A program made the position numbers and the translations under genes. Of a stretch of 64,000 nt of DNA, positions 55,345 to 63,432 are shown piece by piece. The DNA is taken from positions 124,001 through 188,000 of the forward strand of contig NZ_CANMZV010000001.1 of the NCBI RefSeq assembly GCF_947502415.1, given 5' to 3'. Numbering within the stretch: position 1 is the first letter of the stretch; each line of letters opens with the position of its first letter. The DNA comes from an uncultured Photobacterium sp. (GTDB lineage Bacteria > Pseudomonadota > Gammaproteobacteria > Enterobacterales > Vibrionaceae). The notes beneath the pieces are model-generated. The model saw only the letters and a list, made by a program, of their open reading frames with translations, was not told where the DNA came from and ran no database searches.

Positions 55345-56292
55345 ATGGAAGCAATGCGGATCTTATTAGTCGATGATGTTCATTTGGAACGTATGCAGCT
55401 TGCAATGCGGTTACAGCGTTTGGGGCATGTTGTCGAGGCGGTTGCCTCCGGCCATGAAGCGATAGATAAATATCCGTTATTTGATCCGGATCTGATATTG
55501 CTCGATGTCAGTATGCCGGATATGAGTGGAACTGAAGTTGCCGAGCAAATCCGTTTGAATCACCATGACTGGGTGCCGATTATTTTCTTGAGTGGCCATG
55601 ATGAGCCTGAAATGATTGCCAAAGCGATCGATATGGGCGGGGATGACTACCTGGTTAAACCTGTAAATAAGATTGTACTGGCATCTAAGCTAAAAGCGAT
55701 GCAAAGAATTGCGCATATGCGTCACCAGCTCAAGGAGACAACGGTACAACTAGAGCAGGCGAATGAGCTGCTATCGCAGCAAGTTAATGAAGATGGCCTG
55801 ACAAAGCTTGCTAACCGACGTTATCTTGATCAGAAGCTCGTTGAATTTATTGCCTGGCACGGACGTCATAACCTTTCTCTGACAGTGATTATGATCGACG
55901 TTGACCACTTTAAATTCTATAACGATTACTATGGTCACCTCGAGGGGGATCGCTGTTTACAAGCCGTTGCCCGAGAGCTGAAAGGGACTTTCAGCAGAGC
56001 TGGAGAATTAGCTGCCCGTTATGGCGGTGAAGAGTTTGTCGTACTGATTAGCAATTGTGATAAAACCCGAGCAGTGCGTGAGTGCAGTAGATTAAAGGAT
56101 TGTATTCAGCAACTTGCTATTCCACATGCCAGATCAACGACGTCCGATGTTCTGACGATTAGTCAGGGGATGGTTTCATGGGTGCCGACAGGTTTGGAGA
56201 CGATAGAGAATATGTACCAAATCGTTGATAAGGTTTTATATAAAGCGAAAGAGCAGGGACGTAATCGTTTCGTTGCTGCTGAATTCACCTAA
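55345..56292 (+). CDS. Response regulator diguanylate cyclase (REC-GGDEF)
   Basis: 315 residues from the ATG at 55345, with GGGA about 8 bases upstream; an ATG at 55336 lies inside that site. The receiver has LLVDDVH, phospho-acceptor in LILLDVSMPDMSG, and YLVKPVN. A coiled linker leads to the GGDEF domain with DEDGLTKLANRR-type start (VNEDGLTKLANRR) and active site RYGGEEFVVLI. The product-inhibition site five residues before GGEEF reads RAGE instead of RxxD, so feedback inhibition may be weakened. It makes c-di-GMP, which BcsA and BcsE of the nearby cellulose locus can bind. Confidence 0.93.
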   Translation: MEAMRILLVDDVHLERMQLAMRLQRLGHVVEAVASGHEAIDKYPLFDPDLILLDVSMPDMSGTEVAEQIRLNHHDWVPIIFLSGHDEPEMIAKAIDMGGDDYLVKPVNKIVLASKLKAMQRIAHMRHQLKETTVQLEQANELLSQQVNEDGLTKLANRRYLDQKLVEFIAWHGRHNLSLTVIMIDVDHFKFYNDYYGHLEGDRCLQAVARELKGTFSRAGELAARYGGEEFVVLISNCDKTRAVRECSRLKDCIQQLAIPHARSTTSDVLTISQGMVSWVPTGLETIENMYQIVDKVLYKAKEQGRNRFVAAEFT

Positions 56293-56574
56293 CCCTTTAA
56301 CTATCATGTCTTTAATCTCGCCAGTTTCACGAAGTCGTTTTATTTCAATCAGCTGGCGTAATCTCTCAAGAATAATTACCAGTTGATTGATTTTTAGGCG
56401 AACAGAGACTGTGGCGCTTGTCGTTCAGGCAAGTCATGCTAATCTCCCTACAGGTCAGTGCTGATCCCATTGTTTTGCATACAGGGCTATAGGTAATACC
56501 AAACGGAATAATAACCTGCTGCATAATAATGGAATCAGTATTGGTAAGAAAAATAAGAAGGGTGAGGGAAGATC

Positions 56575-57237
56575 ATGGAAATTTGCTTTTCACAAAATGA
56601 AGCGCGTGTGGTTGGCTGCTTGTTAGAAAAAGAGGTCACTACTCCGGATCAATACCCATTGACATTAAATGCATTAACAACGGCCTGTAATCAGAAAAGT
56701 AACCGGGATCCGGTAATGTCGCTGGATGAAGCGACGGTACTCGATACGATCGAAGCTTTGAAGGCTAAGCGGATTGTTCAGGAAGTGACGGGGTTTGGTA
56801 GCCGTGTTGCGAAGTTCCAGCATCGGTTTTGTAATACCGAGTTCAGTACATTGCAGTTTACCCAGCAAGAAAAGGCAATTCTTTGTGTAATGTTATTGCG
56901 CGGGGCTCAAACGCCCGGTGAAATCCGTACTCGAACAAATCGTCTTTGTGATTTCACCGATGTGAAAGAAGTAGAAACAGTGTTGTCTGAGATGGCGGAA
57001 AGTGAAAAAGGCCCGTATATCGTCAAACTGCCTCGTGAGGCAGGAAAACGGGATTCGCGATACATGCATCTGTTCTGCGGTGAGGTTGATATAGAAACTT
57101 TGGCCACCCAAGCTGCTCCTGAGGCTGTGGGAGTGTCACCGACGATAGAGCGAGTGGCGCAGCTTGAAGCTGAGGTTGCAGAGATGAAGCAGGAAATAGC
57201 AGAACTAAAAGAGTTAATTGAATCTCTGACCTCCTAA
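56575..57237 (+). CDS. yceH: YceH-family protein (DUF480 / UPF0502)
   Basis: 220 residues. Two winged-helix-like modules contain EARVVGCLLEKEVTTPDQYP and LTTACNQKSNRDPVMS, then LCVMLLRGAQTPGEIRTRTN. The C-terminal coiled coil reads LEAEVAEMKQEIAELKELIE. This is the full-length E. coli YceH pattern. The family resembles DNA-binding proteins but its role is not well defined. A GAGGGAAG ribosome site precedes the ATG. The upstream 282 bases hold no convincing gene. Confidence 0.92.
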   Translation: MEICFSQNEARVVGCLLEKEVTTPDQYPLTLNALTTACNQKSNRDPVMSLDEATVLDTIEALKAKRIVQEVTGFGSRVAKFQHRFCNTEFSTLQFTQQEKAILCVMLLRGAQTPGEIRTRTNRLCDFTDVKEVETVLSEMAESEKGPYIVKLPREAGKRDSRYMHLFCGEVDIETLATQAAPEAVGVSPTIERVAQLEAEVAEMKQEIAELKELIESLTS

Positions 57238-57253
57238 TTAGAAAAAAGAGTAT

Positions 57254-57281
57254 AAAGGGCTTAGTGGCTGCTGAGCTCTTT
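57254..57281 (+). terminator. Hairpin between yceH and the GIY-YIG gene
   Basis: An 11-bp stem with two wobble pairs (AAAGGGCTTAG with CTGAGCTCTTT, loop TGGCTG) is followed by CTTTATC. It ends 7 bases before the ATG at 57289, where a ribosome site would be expected. It may terminate yceH or restrict translation of the next gene. Confidence 0.5.
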
Positions 57282-57288
57282 CTTTATC

Positions 57289-57651
57289 ATGAAAAACATA
57301 GCAATGATAAGCGATATTACCGAGATGCCCGCGCTTTTTGAGGTTGTGGAGAAAAAGGATAAAGCCCAACTCAAAGCTGCAGAGTGGTGGGTTTACTTGA
57401 TTAGAACAGCTTCTGATCACCTCTATTGTGGTGTGACAACGGATGTTGAACGTAGGTTCAGAGAACATCAAAATAGTAAGAAAGGAGCCAAGTTTCTGAA
57501 AGGTAAAGGACCTTTGGTGCTGGCCTGGTCGGAGCTGGTGGGCGATAAGAAAAAAGCCATGCAGTTGGAATATCGAATAAAGCGTTTATCCAAAGCTAAA
57601 AAAGAGTCGATTGTTGATAAAAACCTGCAAGTAAATGCCCTGATGGAATAA
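57289..57651 (+). CDS. GIY-YIG domain endonuclease-like protein (YhbQ-type)
   Basis: 120 residues. The GIY-YIG core is WWVYLIRTASDHLYCGVTTD followed by VERRFREHQ and RIKRLSKAKKESI. The canonical GIY is VYL and YIG is YCG, which is common in the UPF0213/YhbQ group. An unusual N-terminal extension of about 30 residues precedes the domain. The start is unsure: no ribosome site fits 57289, and in-frame ATGs at 57304 and 57325 are possible. DNA processing or repair is the likely area, by family. Confidence 0.82.
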   Translation: MKNIAMISDITEMPALFEVVEKKDKAQLKAAEWWVYLIRTASDHLYCGVTTDVERRFREHQNSKKGAKFLKGKGPLVLAWSELVGDKKKAMQLEYRIKRLSKAKKESIVDKNLQVNALME

Positions 57652-57655
57652 AACG

Positions 57656-58015
57656 TTGTTTTTAAGCTATGTGCTTGATCACATAAATCGGCAGGTATTA
57701 GATAACGGATCACGTATTATTCAGTTATCTATATGTCTGAGGTTTTGGCTGTGTTGGGTAGAGTGTGGTGTTTGTGCTTTCGAGAATTATGGCAAACTTG
57801 CCCATGATTACATTCAGGAAGGAAAGCGTCTGCTTAATGAAGAGCTATCCGCTGTTGAAATGATTGGGTGGAAGACCTCACTGGCCAATGCCAGGCAACA
57901 TTATCAAAAGAAGTTCAGCCAACTGCCGATGCCTGAACTCAAGATGGAATGTCAGCAGCTGGCAAGAGATATGGCCACTATTAATAAGCAGGTTATTGCC
58001 TTGAAAAGCCAATAG
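57656..58015 (+). CDS. Hypothetical helical protein, start uncertain
   Basis: Only the last ~78 residues look like a real protein: FENYGKLAHDYIQEGKRLLN, then SLANARQHYQKKFSQLPMPE and ARDMATINKQVIALKS, helical and charged. The preceding codons from TTG at 57656 (or GTG at 57671) read like non-coding sequence rich in Cys and Trp, and no in-frame ATG or ribosome site lies nearby. Either a rare start near 57780 is used or the N-terminus has been damaged. No family recognised. Confidence 0.45.
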   Translation: MFLSYVLDHINRQVLDNGSRIIQLSICLRFWLCWVECGVCAFENYGKLAHDYIQEGKRLLNEELSAVEMIGWKTSLANARQHYQKKFSQLPMPELKMECQQLARDMATINKQVIALKSQ

Positions 58016-58076
58016 AAATTGAACTCTGGTCTTATTCTTACTACACTTCAGGCATTTTCAACCTAGGTAATTTGTT

Positions 58077-58616
58077 ATGGCACAGAAAGCCACCATTTAT
58101 AAGGCCCAGTTCAACGTCGCTGATCTGGACCGACACGTCTATCTTGATAAAACTCACACTTTAGCCTGTCATCCATCGGAGACGATTCAGCGGCTTATGC
58201 TCCGCCTTGTTGCCTGGGGTTTAAATGCGGATGAAGAGTTGCTTTTTACTAAGGGACTTTGTGATACCGACGAGCCGGATCTTTGGACTAAAAACCTGAA
58301 TGATGAAATCGAGTTGTGGATTGAACTTGGTTTGCCGGAAGAAAAGCGTATCCGAAAAGCTTCCCACCGCTCAAAGAAAGTTGTTATTTTTGCTTATGGG
58401 GATAATGCTGCGCCAGTTTGGTGGCAACAGAACAAAGGCAAAGTTATGCAATATGACAATGTTTCTGTAGTGTATATTAACGATGCGACTTTGGCTGAGC
58501 TTGAAGCGATGGTTGAACGTACTATGCAGCTTCAGTTAACTATCGAAGGTGAGCAGGGCTGGTTAAGTGCTGGTGATGCTAGCTGTAATATTGCCCCTGA
58601 ATGGTGGCAGCGCTAG
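58077..58616 (+). CDS. yaeQ: YaeQ-family protein
   Basis: 179 residues, full length for the family. Diagnostic blocks are TIYKAQFNVADLDRHVYLDK, HPSETIQRLMLRLVAWGLNA, LWIELGLPEEKRIRKASHRS and VVIFAYGD. YaeQ has a PD-(D/E)XK nuclease-like fold; a role in transcription elongation was proposed in enterics but remains unclear. A single gene; the ribosome site is weak (CTAGGT about 9 bases upstream). Confidence 0.93.
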   Translation: MAQKATIYKAQFNVADLDRHVYLDKTHTLACHPSETIQRLMLRLVAWGLNADEELLFTKGLCDTDEPDLWTKNLNDEIELWIELGLPEEKRIRKASHRSKKVVIFAYGDNAAPVWWQQNKGKVMQYDNVSVVYINDATLAELEAMVERTMQLQLTIEGEQGWLSAGDASCNIAPEWWQR

Positions 58617-58708
58617 CGTTAGACAGCATAGAACAATTCTTTGTAAGGCTCCGTTTTTCGATTGTTAGCATTTACTGATTCGGGATAGGTAAGAGAAGGG
58701 ATATTTAT

Positions 58709-59356
58709 ATGGTTTCAAAGATACACCTACAAGCAAAACGTATCTGGGACTACCATTTGCTCAGTGATTCGCTGGAGAAGAGCGATTGTATTTTTGTGCT
58801 GTGTAGTAATGATGTCCGTGTTGCTGAGCACGCTGCTCGTTTGTATCTTGAAGGCTATGCGCCGTATATTGTTTTCTCCGGCGGAGTCGGTGAGTTAACG
58901 AAGGGGCTTTATCCCGGCTCAGAAGCAGAATGGTTTGCCAGTATTGCTGCCGATATGGGGGTTCCCCAAGAGCGAATCTTTGTTGAAACGCAATCGGGCA
59001 ATACCGGCGAGAATGTACAGTTTACCCGGAGCTTGCTGGAAGCCAAAGGGTTGGAGCCGGAGCGTCTGATTCTGGTTCAAAAGCCTTTTATGGAAAGAAG
59101 GGCGTATGCCACTTTTATGAAGCAGTGGCCTGGTAAACAAGTGCTTGTCGCATCACCTCCGTTGAGTTTTGATGAATATCCGAATGAGCAATTGACTTAC
59201 AGTGATGTTATTAATGTGATGCTGGGTGATCTTCAGCGCATCAAATATTACCCTGAGCAAGGCTTTGCGATTGCGCAAGAGATCCCTGATGATGTCTGGA
59301 CGGCGTTTGAATCGCTGGTCAAGCTGGGTTTTGATGAGCATTTGATAACGGTTTAG
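58709..59356 (+). CDS. ydcF: YdcF-like DUF218 protein
   Basis: 215 residues. The DUF218 pattern is clear: DCIFVLCSNDVRVAEHAARL, IVFSGGVGELTKGLYPGSEA, VETQSGNTGENVQFTRSLLE and LVQKPFMERRAYATFM. There is no membrane segment, unlike SanA/YgjQ-type relatives. E. coli YdcF was reported to bind S-adenosylmethionine; its reaction is unknown. An AAGGGA ribosome site precedes the ATG and a terminator follows. Confidence 0.88.
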   Translation: MVSKIHLQAKRIWDYHLLSDSLEKSDCIFVLCSNDVRVAEHAARLYLEGYAPYIVFSGGVGELTKGLYPGSEAEWFASIAADMGVPQERIFVETQSGNTGENVQFTRSLLEAKGLEPERLILVQKPFMERRAYATFMKQWPGKQVLVASPPLSFDEYPNEQLTYSDVINVMLGDLQRIKYYPEQGFAIAQEIPDDVWTAFESLVKLGFDEHLITV

Positions 59357-59377
59357 CCTTTAGTCGATAAGAATATG

Positions 59378-59411
59378 AAAAGCCTCGGGCAGATGATGTC
59401 CGGGGCTTTTT
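59378..59411 (+). terminator. Intrinsic terminator after ydcF
   Basis: An 11-bp stem (AAAAGCCTCGG with CCGGGGCTTTT, one T-G pair), 11-base loop, T5. It may also serve the convergent GST gene. Confidence 0.78.
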
Positions 59412-59482
59412 CTTAAGTGACATTATGGTAGATAATTAATTCAAATTGATTGGAGAAGATCATAGGTCAGCTTGCTATACGT

Positions 59483-60151
59483 TTAGCGTGTGACCATCTT
59501 ACGTATTTCTTCCGCTTTTTCTTCATCACTGAGTTCTGATGGTGGCGGAATAAGAATACCTTTCTGGCATGCAGGGCGTTCGGCTATTTCTTTCAGCCAG
59601 CGCTGAAGGTAGGGCAACCCGTTGATATCAATTCCGCTCCATTCATAGATACGTACCCACGGCCAGGTTGCTATATCGGCAATAGTATATTCATCGCAGG
59701 CCAAGTAGGCATTTTTAGCTAACTGGGTGTCCATGACTTCAAAAAGCCGTCGCCCTTCGTGTTGGTAGCGATCTATAGCTGCCGGGATTTTTTCGGGGAA
59801 ATAGCGATAGAATACATTGGCCTGACCCATGATGGGGCCGACACCTCCCATTTGGAACATCAGCCATTGAATGACTCTTGAGCGCTTGTCTGGATCTACA
59901 GGCATGAATTGGCCAGTCTTTTCTGCCAGATAGATCAAAATTGCACCTGATTCAAAGACAGCAAAGTTGTCGTGATCTGTATCAATGATGGCTGGTATTC
60001 GCCCGTTGGGGTTGATGGTAAGAAACTCGGGTTGTTTTTGCTCGCTAGCCATTAAATCCAGTGCATGAACTTGGTACTCCAGTCCCATTTCTTCCAAGGC
60101 GATAGAGATTTTATGACCGTTGGGGGTTGCTGCGGTGTAAAGCTCGATCAT
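59483..60151 (-). CDS. Glutathione transferase, YfcG/Nu-like
   Basis: 222 residues. The thioredoxin-like N-domain has [20 protein letters not shown] (the TPNG active-site motif of YfcG/YghU-type enzymes) and NGRIPAIID, with [13 protein letters not shown] binding glutathione. The helical C-domain ends with a charged tail. Nu-class relatives show disulphide reductase and peroxidase activity rather than classical conjugation. It starts 12 bases after another GST gene, so the two form an operon. Confidence 0.9.
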   Translation of the reverse strand: MIELYTAATPNGHKISIALEEMGLEYQVHALDLMASEQKQPEFLTINPNGRIPAIIDTDHDNFAVFESGAILIYLAEKTGQFMPVDPDKRSRVIQWLMFQMGGVGPIMGQANVFYRYFPEKIPAAIDRYQHEGRRLFEVMDTQLAKNAYLACDEYTIADIATWPWVRIYEWSGIDINGLPYLQRWLKEIAERPACQKGILIPPPSELSDEEKAEEIRKMVTR

Positions 60152-60163
60152 GGCTATCTCCGG

Positions 60164-60775
60164 TTAACCTTTTATTGATGGGCGTTCACAAATTTGCTGG
60201 TACCATTCTTTGAGGTTGGGGAGGGTATCATCCACTCCAATTTCAAGGTTTTTCATAAAATCGCACAGAACAATGGCAGTGATATCGGCAATGCTAAATT
60301 TATCGCCGGCAATAAATGGTGAGGTGGCGAGTTGGTTATCAATGGTTGGCAGGAAGTCGATAAGCCTCTGTCGAGATTCATCTCCCCATTCAGCAATACA
60401 TTTTTCCCGATCCTGGTAGATGCCGGTGATATTACGAAATGCCTGCATGGCAACTAATAGCCCTCTCAATTCAATTAATCGTTGCCACATTTCGATATGT
60501 GCTTTCTCCAGTGCTGTATCGCCAAAGAGGGCGTGATCTGATGGATAGGCTTCATCAAAATAGCGGCAAATTGCAACAGATTCACAGATGGTTGTACCAT
60601 CATCCAGCTCTAATACCGGTACTTGGCCGTTGAGGCTTTTAGTTTTGAATTCGTCACTAAGATTTTCTCCTCCTAAGATATCGACAGGGATACGTTCCAC
60701 TTCGATGCCTTTTTCTGCCAGGAAAATGCTGACACGACGAGCACTTGGAGCCGGTCCGAGTTCATAGATTTTCAT
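60164..60775 (-). CDS. Glutathione transferase family protein
   Basis: 203 residues from the ATG at 60775, with AAGAGGG upstream; an ATG at 60811 would add 12 residues without a ribosome site. The N-domain reads MKIYELGPAPSARRVSIFLA with NGQVPVLELDDG and ICESVAICRYF (the Glu-Ser glutathione contact). The C-domain has FSIADITAIV. The SARR stretch takes the place of the catalytic Ser/Cys loop. The substrate is unknown. It heads a two-gene GST operon. Confidence 0.88.
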   Translation of the reverse strand: MKIYELGPAPSARRVSIFLAEKGIEVERIPVDILGGENLSDEFKTKSLNGQVPVLELDDGTTICESVAICRYFDEAYPSDHALFGDTALEKAHIEMWQRLIELRGLLVAMQAFRNITGIYQDREKCIAEWGDESRQRLIDFLPTIDNQLATSPFIAGDKFSIADITAIVLCDFMKNLEIGVDDTLPNLKEWYQQICERPSIKG

Positions 60776-60906
60776 GATGGCCCTCTTTAATTGAACTGCT
60801 TGATTATTCATTTTGGTATTAAAAACTTATGCAGTAATGGGACTATCAGTCAAGGAGAGAGGGAAAGAATATGATTTAGTGGTTGTGACTCATTTATATC
60901 AAGGTG

Positions 60907-60933
60907 GAAAACACACCCTCAAGTGAGGGCGTG
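60907..60933 (-). terminator. Intrinsic terminator of the thiamine salvage operon
   Basis: On the minus strand CACGCCCTC pairs with GAGGGTGTG (one G-T) around ACTT and runs into TTTT, eight bases after the tenA stop. Confidence 0.83.
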
Positions 60934-60940
60934 ATACGAG

Positions 60941-61609
60941 TTAATTAGTGGAAGCGTTTAGCCCCTGTTGCCAGAAAGCGACTTCCATTCTTGTTGCCGT
61001 TTTGAATATCTCGCATAAGCGCTGTCCACGCTGGCTGTGTAATGGAATTTCATTAAGCATGTGGTTAAGGCGTTCAATGGTATCCTGAACACCGGACTGA
61101 AATTCTTCGCCACTGTAAAGATCAATCCAGCTTTTATACGGGTTGCCTTCTCTTTTTGTTTCATCCCAGTTTGCCAGTTGGTTTCCTATCTCGGCATAGC
61201 CGATAGCACAAGGTGCCAAAGCAGCAAAAAGATCGATTCGATCGCCTGCCATACCAGTATCCAGCACATAGCGGGTATAACAGACAGTACCGAAGTCTTC
61301 TGGTTCTGTTTCCATGTCTGATTCAGTCAACCCCCACTTAGAACAGTACTCGATATGGTGGCTCATCTCTGAATTGAGCAGGGCATTTAGTCCTGGCAGT
61401 GGTTCTCGCATCTCTTCCAAGGTGTTGGACTTGAAAATTGCCAGTGCGTAGGCGCGCGCATAATGCTTTAAGAAAAGAAAGTCTTGTTTTAGGTAATGAA
61501 GATACGCTTTTGCGTTTAGCTCCGCTTTAGCAAGAAGGGTGACAAAAGTATGCTGGGTGTAGTTTCCCCAGTCTTGCTGACAGGCGTTGATTAAATCTTG
61601 GTGATTCAC
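60941..61609 (-). CDS. tenA: Thiaminase II / aminopyrimidine aminohydrolase (TenA)
   Basis: 222 residues, all-helical heme-oxygenase-like fold. Expected active-site residues are present: Asp43 in LKQDFLFLKHY, Cys134 in LAPCAIGYAEIG and Glu in RMEVAFWQQG near the C-terminus. TenA hydrolyses aminomethyl-pyrimidine breakdown products of thiamine to HMP for re-use. It is the last gene of the operon, 34 bases after the binding protein, which supplies the imported precursor. Confidence 0.95.
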   Translation of the reverse strand: MNHQDLINACQQDWGNYTQHTFVTLLAKAELNAKAYLHYLKQDFLFLKHYARAYALAIFKSNTLEEMREPLPGLNALLNSEMSHHIEYCSKWGLTESDMETEPEDFGTVCYTRYVLDTGMAGDRIDLFAALAPCAIGYAEIGNQLANWDETKREGNPYKSWIDLYSGEEFQSGVQDTIERLNHMLNEIPLHSQRGQRLCEIFKTATRMEVAFWQQGLNASTN

Positions 61610-61643
61610 AGTCTTTCCTTCGAATTCAAGTAATATCTGGGTG

Positions 61644-62585
61644 CTAGTACGTCAGGACGTAATCTTTCGCTTTGGGTAAGGTGTTGATGATGTTGTGCTG
61701 TTTCATGAACTCGGCATATTCGTCATAACGTTTTAGTTCAGCCGCTCCTGGACGCAGAGCAAAACGAGTCAGGGTGTCTTCCCATGCTCGGTGGTTAAGA
61801 TCGTTATTCAGGGTTTCTGGCGAATAAGCAATGAATTCCTGCCACGCTTTTTTAGGGTGGTTAATCAGGTAAACTGTTGCTTTTTTGATAGCCGTATTGA
61901 ATTTCTTGATAGTTTCTGGATTGTATTTATATGGGTTGGTAACAATAATCAGTTCATCGTATGGCGGCACACCGTGTTCTTCAGGAAAGAATGCGGTTGC
62001 CTTATAACCTTCAAGTTCCAGCTGATTGAGTTCGAAGTTACGCAAGCCGCCCCAGATAGCATCGACTTTGCCTGAAGCAAGCGACGAAGAAAGTGCCCAA
62101 CCCACATTAATGATTTTTACTTTGTCCATGCTGATACCGGCAGAACGTAACATAGTGCCGATGGTGGCCTCTTCATTGCCACCGATAGCGACACCAATGT
62201 TTTTGCCGCTAAGATCTGCCAATGATTTGATCCCGGATTTGTCCAGAACGATGAGAGAGTTTAATGGCCCCGATATCAGAGTGGCTGAACGCACCAGAGG
62301 TAAACCTGCTGCAGCACTTGAAATGAGAGTACTTTGATAGGAAACGGCCATGTCAATTTTGCCGGCAGCAACCAGTTTGTCCGGGATGCTAGGGTCGGCA
62401 GGCTCTTGGAGCTCGATTTCCAGTCCTTGTTCGTTAAACCAGCCTTTTTCTTGTGCCAGGATAATCGGGCCGTGGTTAGGGTTTACAAACCAGTCCAGCA
62501 TCAGGCTCAATTTTTCTGCTGTCGCATTAAATGAAGCCACCGAGAGTAAAAAGGTTGCGATGCTGTGCAGTAACAGTTTTTTCAT
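61644..62585 (-). CDS. thiY: Thiamine-precursor ABC transporter binding protein (ThiY-like)
   Basis: 313 residues. A signal peptide ends NATA (about 23). The mature NMT1/THI5-type domain begins KLSLMLDWFVNPNHGPIILA, the pyrimidine-binding signature, and continues with VSYQSTLISSAAAGLPL and GVAIGGNEEATIGTML. It binds N-formyl-aminopyrimidine or HMP-type thiamine fragments in the periplasm (by family). It lies between the permease and tenA, which supports thiamine salvage over other NMT1-type substrates. Confidence 0.9.
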   Translation of the reverse strand: MKKLLLHSIATFLLSVASFNATAEKLSLMLDWFVNPNHGPIILAQEKGWFNEQGLEIELQEPADPSIPDKLVAAGKIDMAVSYQSTLISSAAAGLPLVRSATLISGPLNSLIVLDKSGIKSLADLSGKNIGVAIGGNEEATIGTMLRSAGISMDKVKIINVGWALSSSLASGKVDAIWGGLRNFELNQLELEGYKATAFFPEEHGVPPYDELIIVTNPYKYNPETIKKFNTAIKKATVYLINHPKKAWQEFIAYSPETLNNDLNHRAWEDTLTRFALRPGAAELKRYDEYAEFMKQHNIINTLPKAKDYVLTY

Positions 62586-62673
62586 TAAGTATTCCTTTAT
62601 ATAGTTTTACTTATTAATAGCTTATTGTTATACGAGTCTGAAATTCATATTCACTGTGTTATTTCAGCTAGTG

Positions 62674-63432
62674 TCATTTGTCTTGCCACGGAATTGCTTT
62701 TTTCAAGAGCCGATCGGCAGTGAAATAAAGGCTGATTGAGAAGAATGCCAGGATGAAAAGGGCGGCAAACATTTCATCCACGAACATACGGGCATTTGCC
62801 TGAAGCATTAAATAACCAAGTCCTTCGCTGGAACCCACCCACTCGCCAATAACAGTACCAATAGGTGCAACAACGGCAGCGACACGGATCCCGGATGCCA
62901 AGGTTGGTAATGCCGCTGGTAATCTGATTTGCCAAAGTAGCTGCCAACGTGTAGCTCCCATGGTTTTAGCCAGATCCAGATAGCCGCTTGGTGTTTGGCG
63001 CAGGCCGTCGTAGCAGCAGGTTGTAACCGGGAAAAAGATGATTAAGGCCGCCATGACCACTTTTGATGCTACACCGTAACCGAGCCAGAGCATCAGGATT
63101 GGAGCGATCGCAAAGACAGGAATCGCCTGACTGGTTATCAGAATAGGAAGCAGCCAGCGTCGCAACGGAGCAAATAGCAGCATCTGCAAGGCGAAAAACA
63201 GTCCCATGAAAAGCCCGAGTAGTAATCCCATTATGATTTCAGATCCAGTCACCATCGCGTGGATCCATAAGATGTCGTAGCGTTCAACAAGTTTGCTGAA
63301 TACCGCAACAGGCCCGGGTAAGATGAATGATGGAAGTTCAAATAGCACGATGGCGACTTGCCATAGAGCCAACATGCCACTGCCGCTAATTAAAATGCGC
63401 AACATGCGTTTCGATAGTCGAAAATCAGCCAT
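62674..63432 (-). CDS. thiX: Thiamine-precursor ABC transporter permease (ThiX-like)
   Basis: 252 residues from the ATG at 63432, which has GGAG 7 bases upstream and overlaps the ATPase stop by 8 bases; an in-frame start at 63486 lies inside the ATPase gene. About six membrane helices. The permease EAA-type loop LDLAKTMGATRWQLLWQIRL, then PAALPTLASGIRVA, contacts the ATPase. It is the membrane subunit for the ThiY-like binding protein. Confidence 0.9.
   Translation of the reverse strand: MADFRLSKRMLRILISGSGMLALWQVAIVLFELPSFILPGPVAVFSKLVERYDILWIHAMVTGSEIIMGLLLGLFMGLFFALQMLLFAPLRRWLLPILITSQAIPVFAIAPILMLWLGYGVASKVVMAALIIFFPVTTCCYDGLRQTPSGYLDLAKTMGATRWQLLWQIRLPAALPTLASGIRVAAVVAPIGTVIGEWVGSSEGLGYLMLQANARMFVDEMFAALFILAFFSISLYFTADRLLKKAIPWQDK

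Noticed and set aside
56285-56428. Minus-strand frame with a helical text (INQLVIILERLRQLIEIKRL) between the GGDEF gene and yceH
   Set aside because: It has no start codon in frame, overlaps the end of the GGDEF gene, and the nearby ATG with a good ribosome site (about 56438) is in another frame and stops after 23 codons. It could be a decayed gene but cannot be supported.
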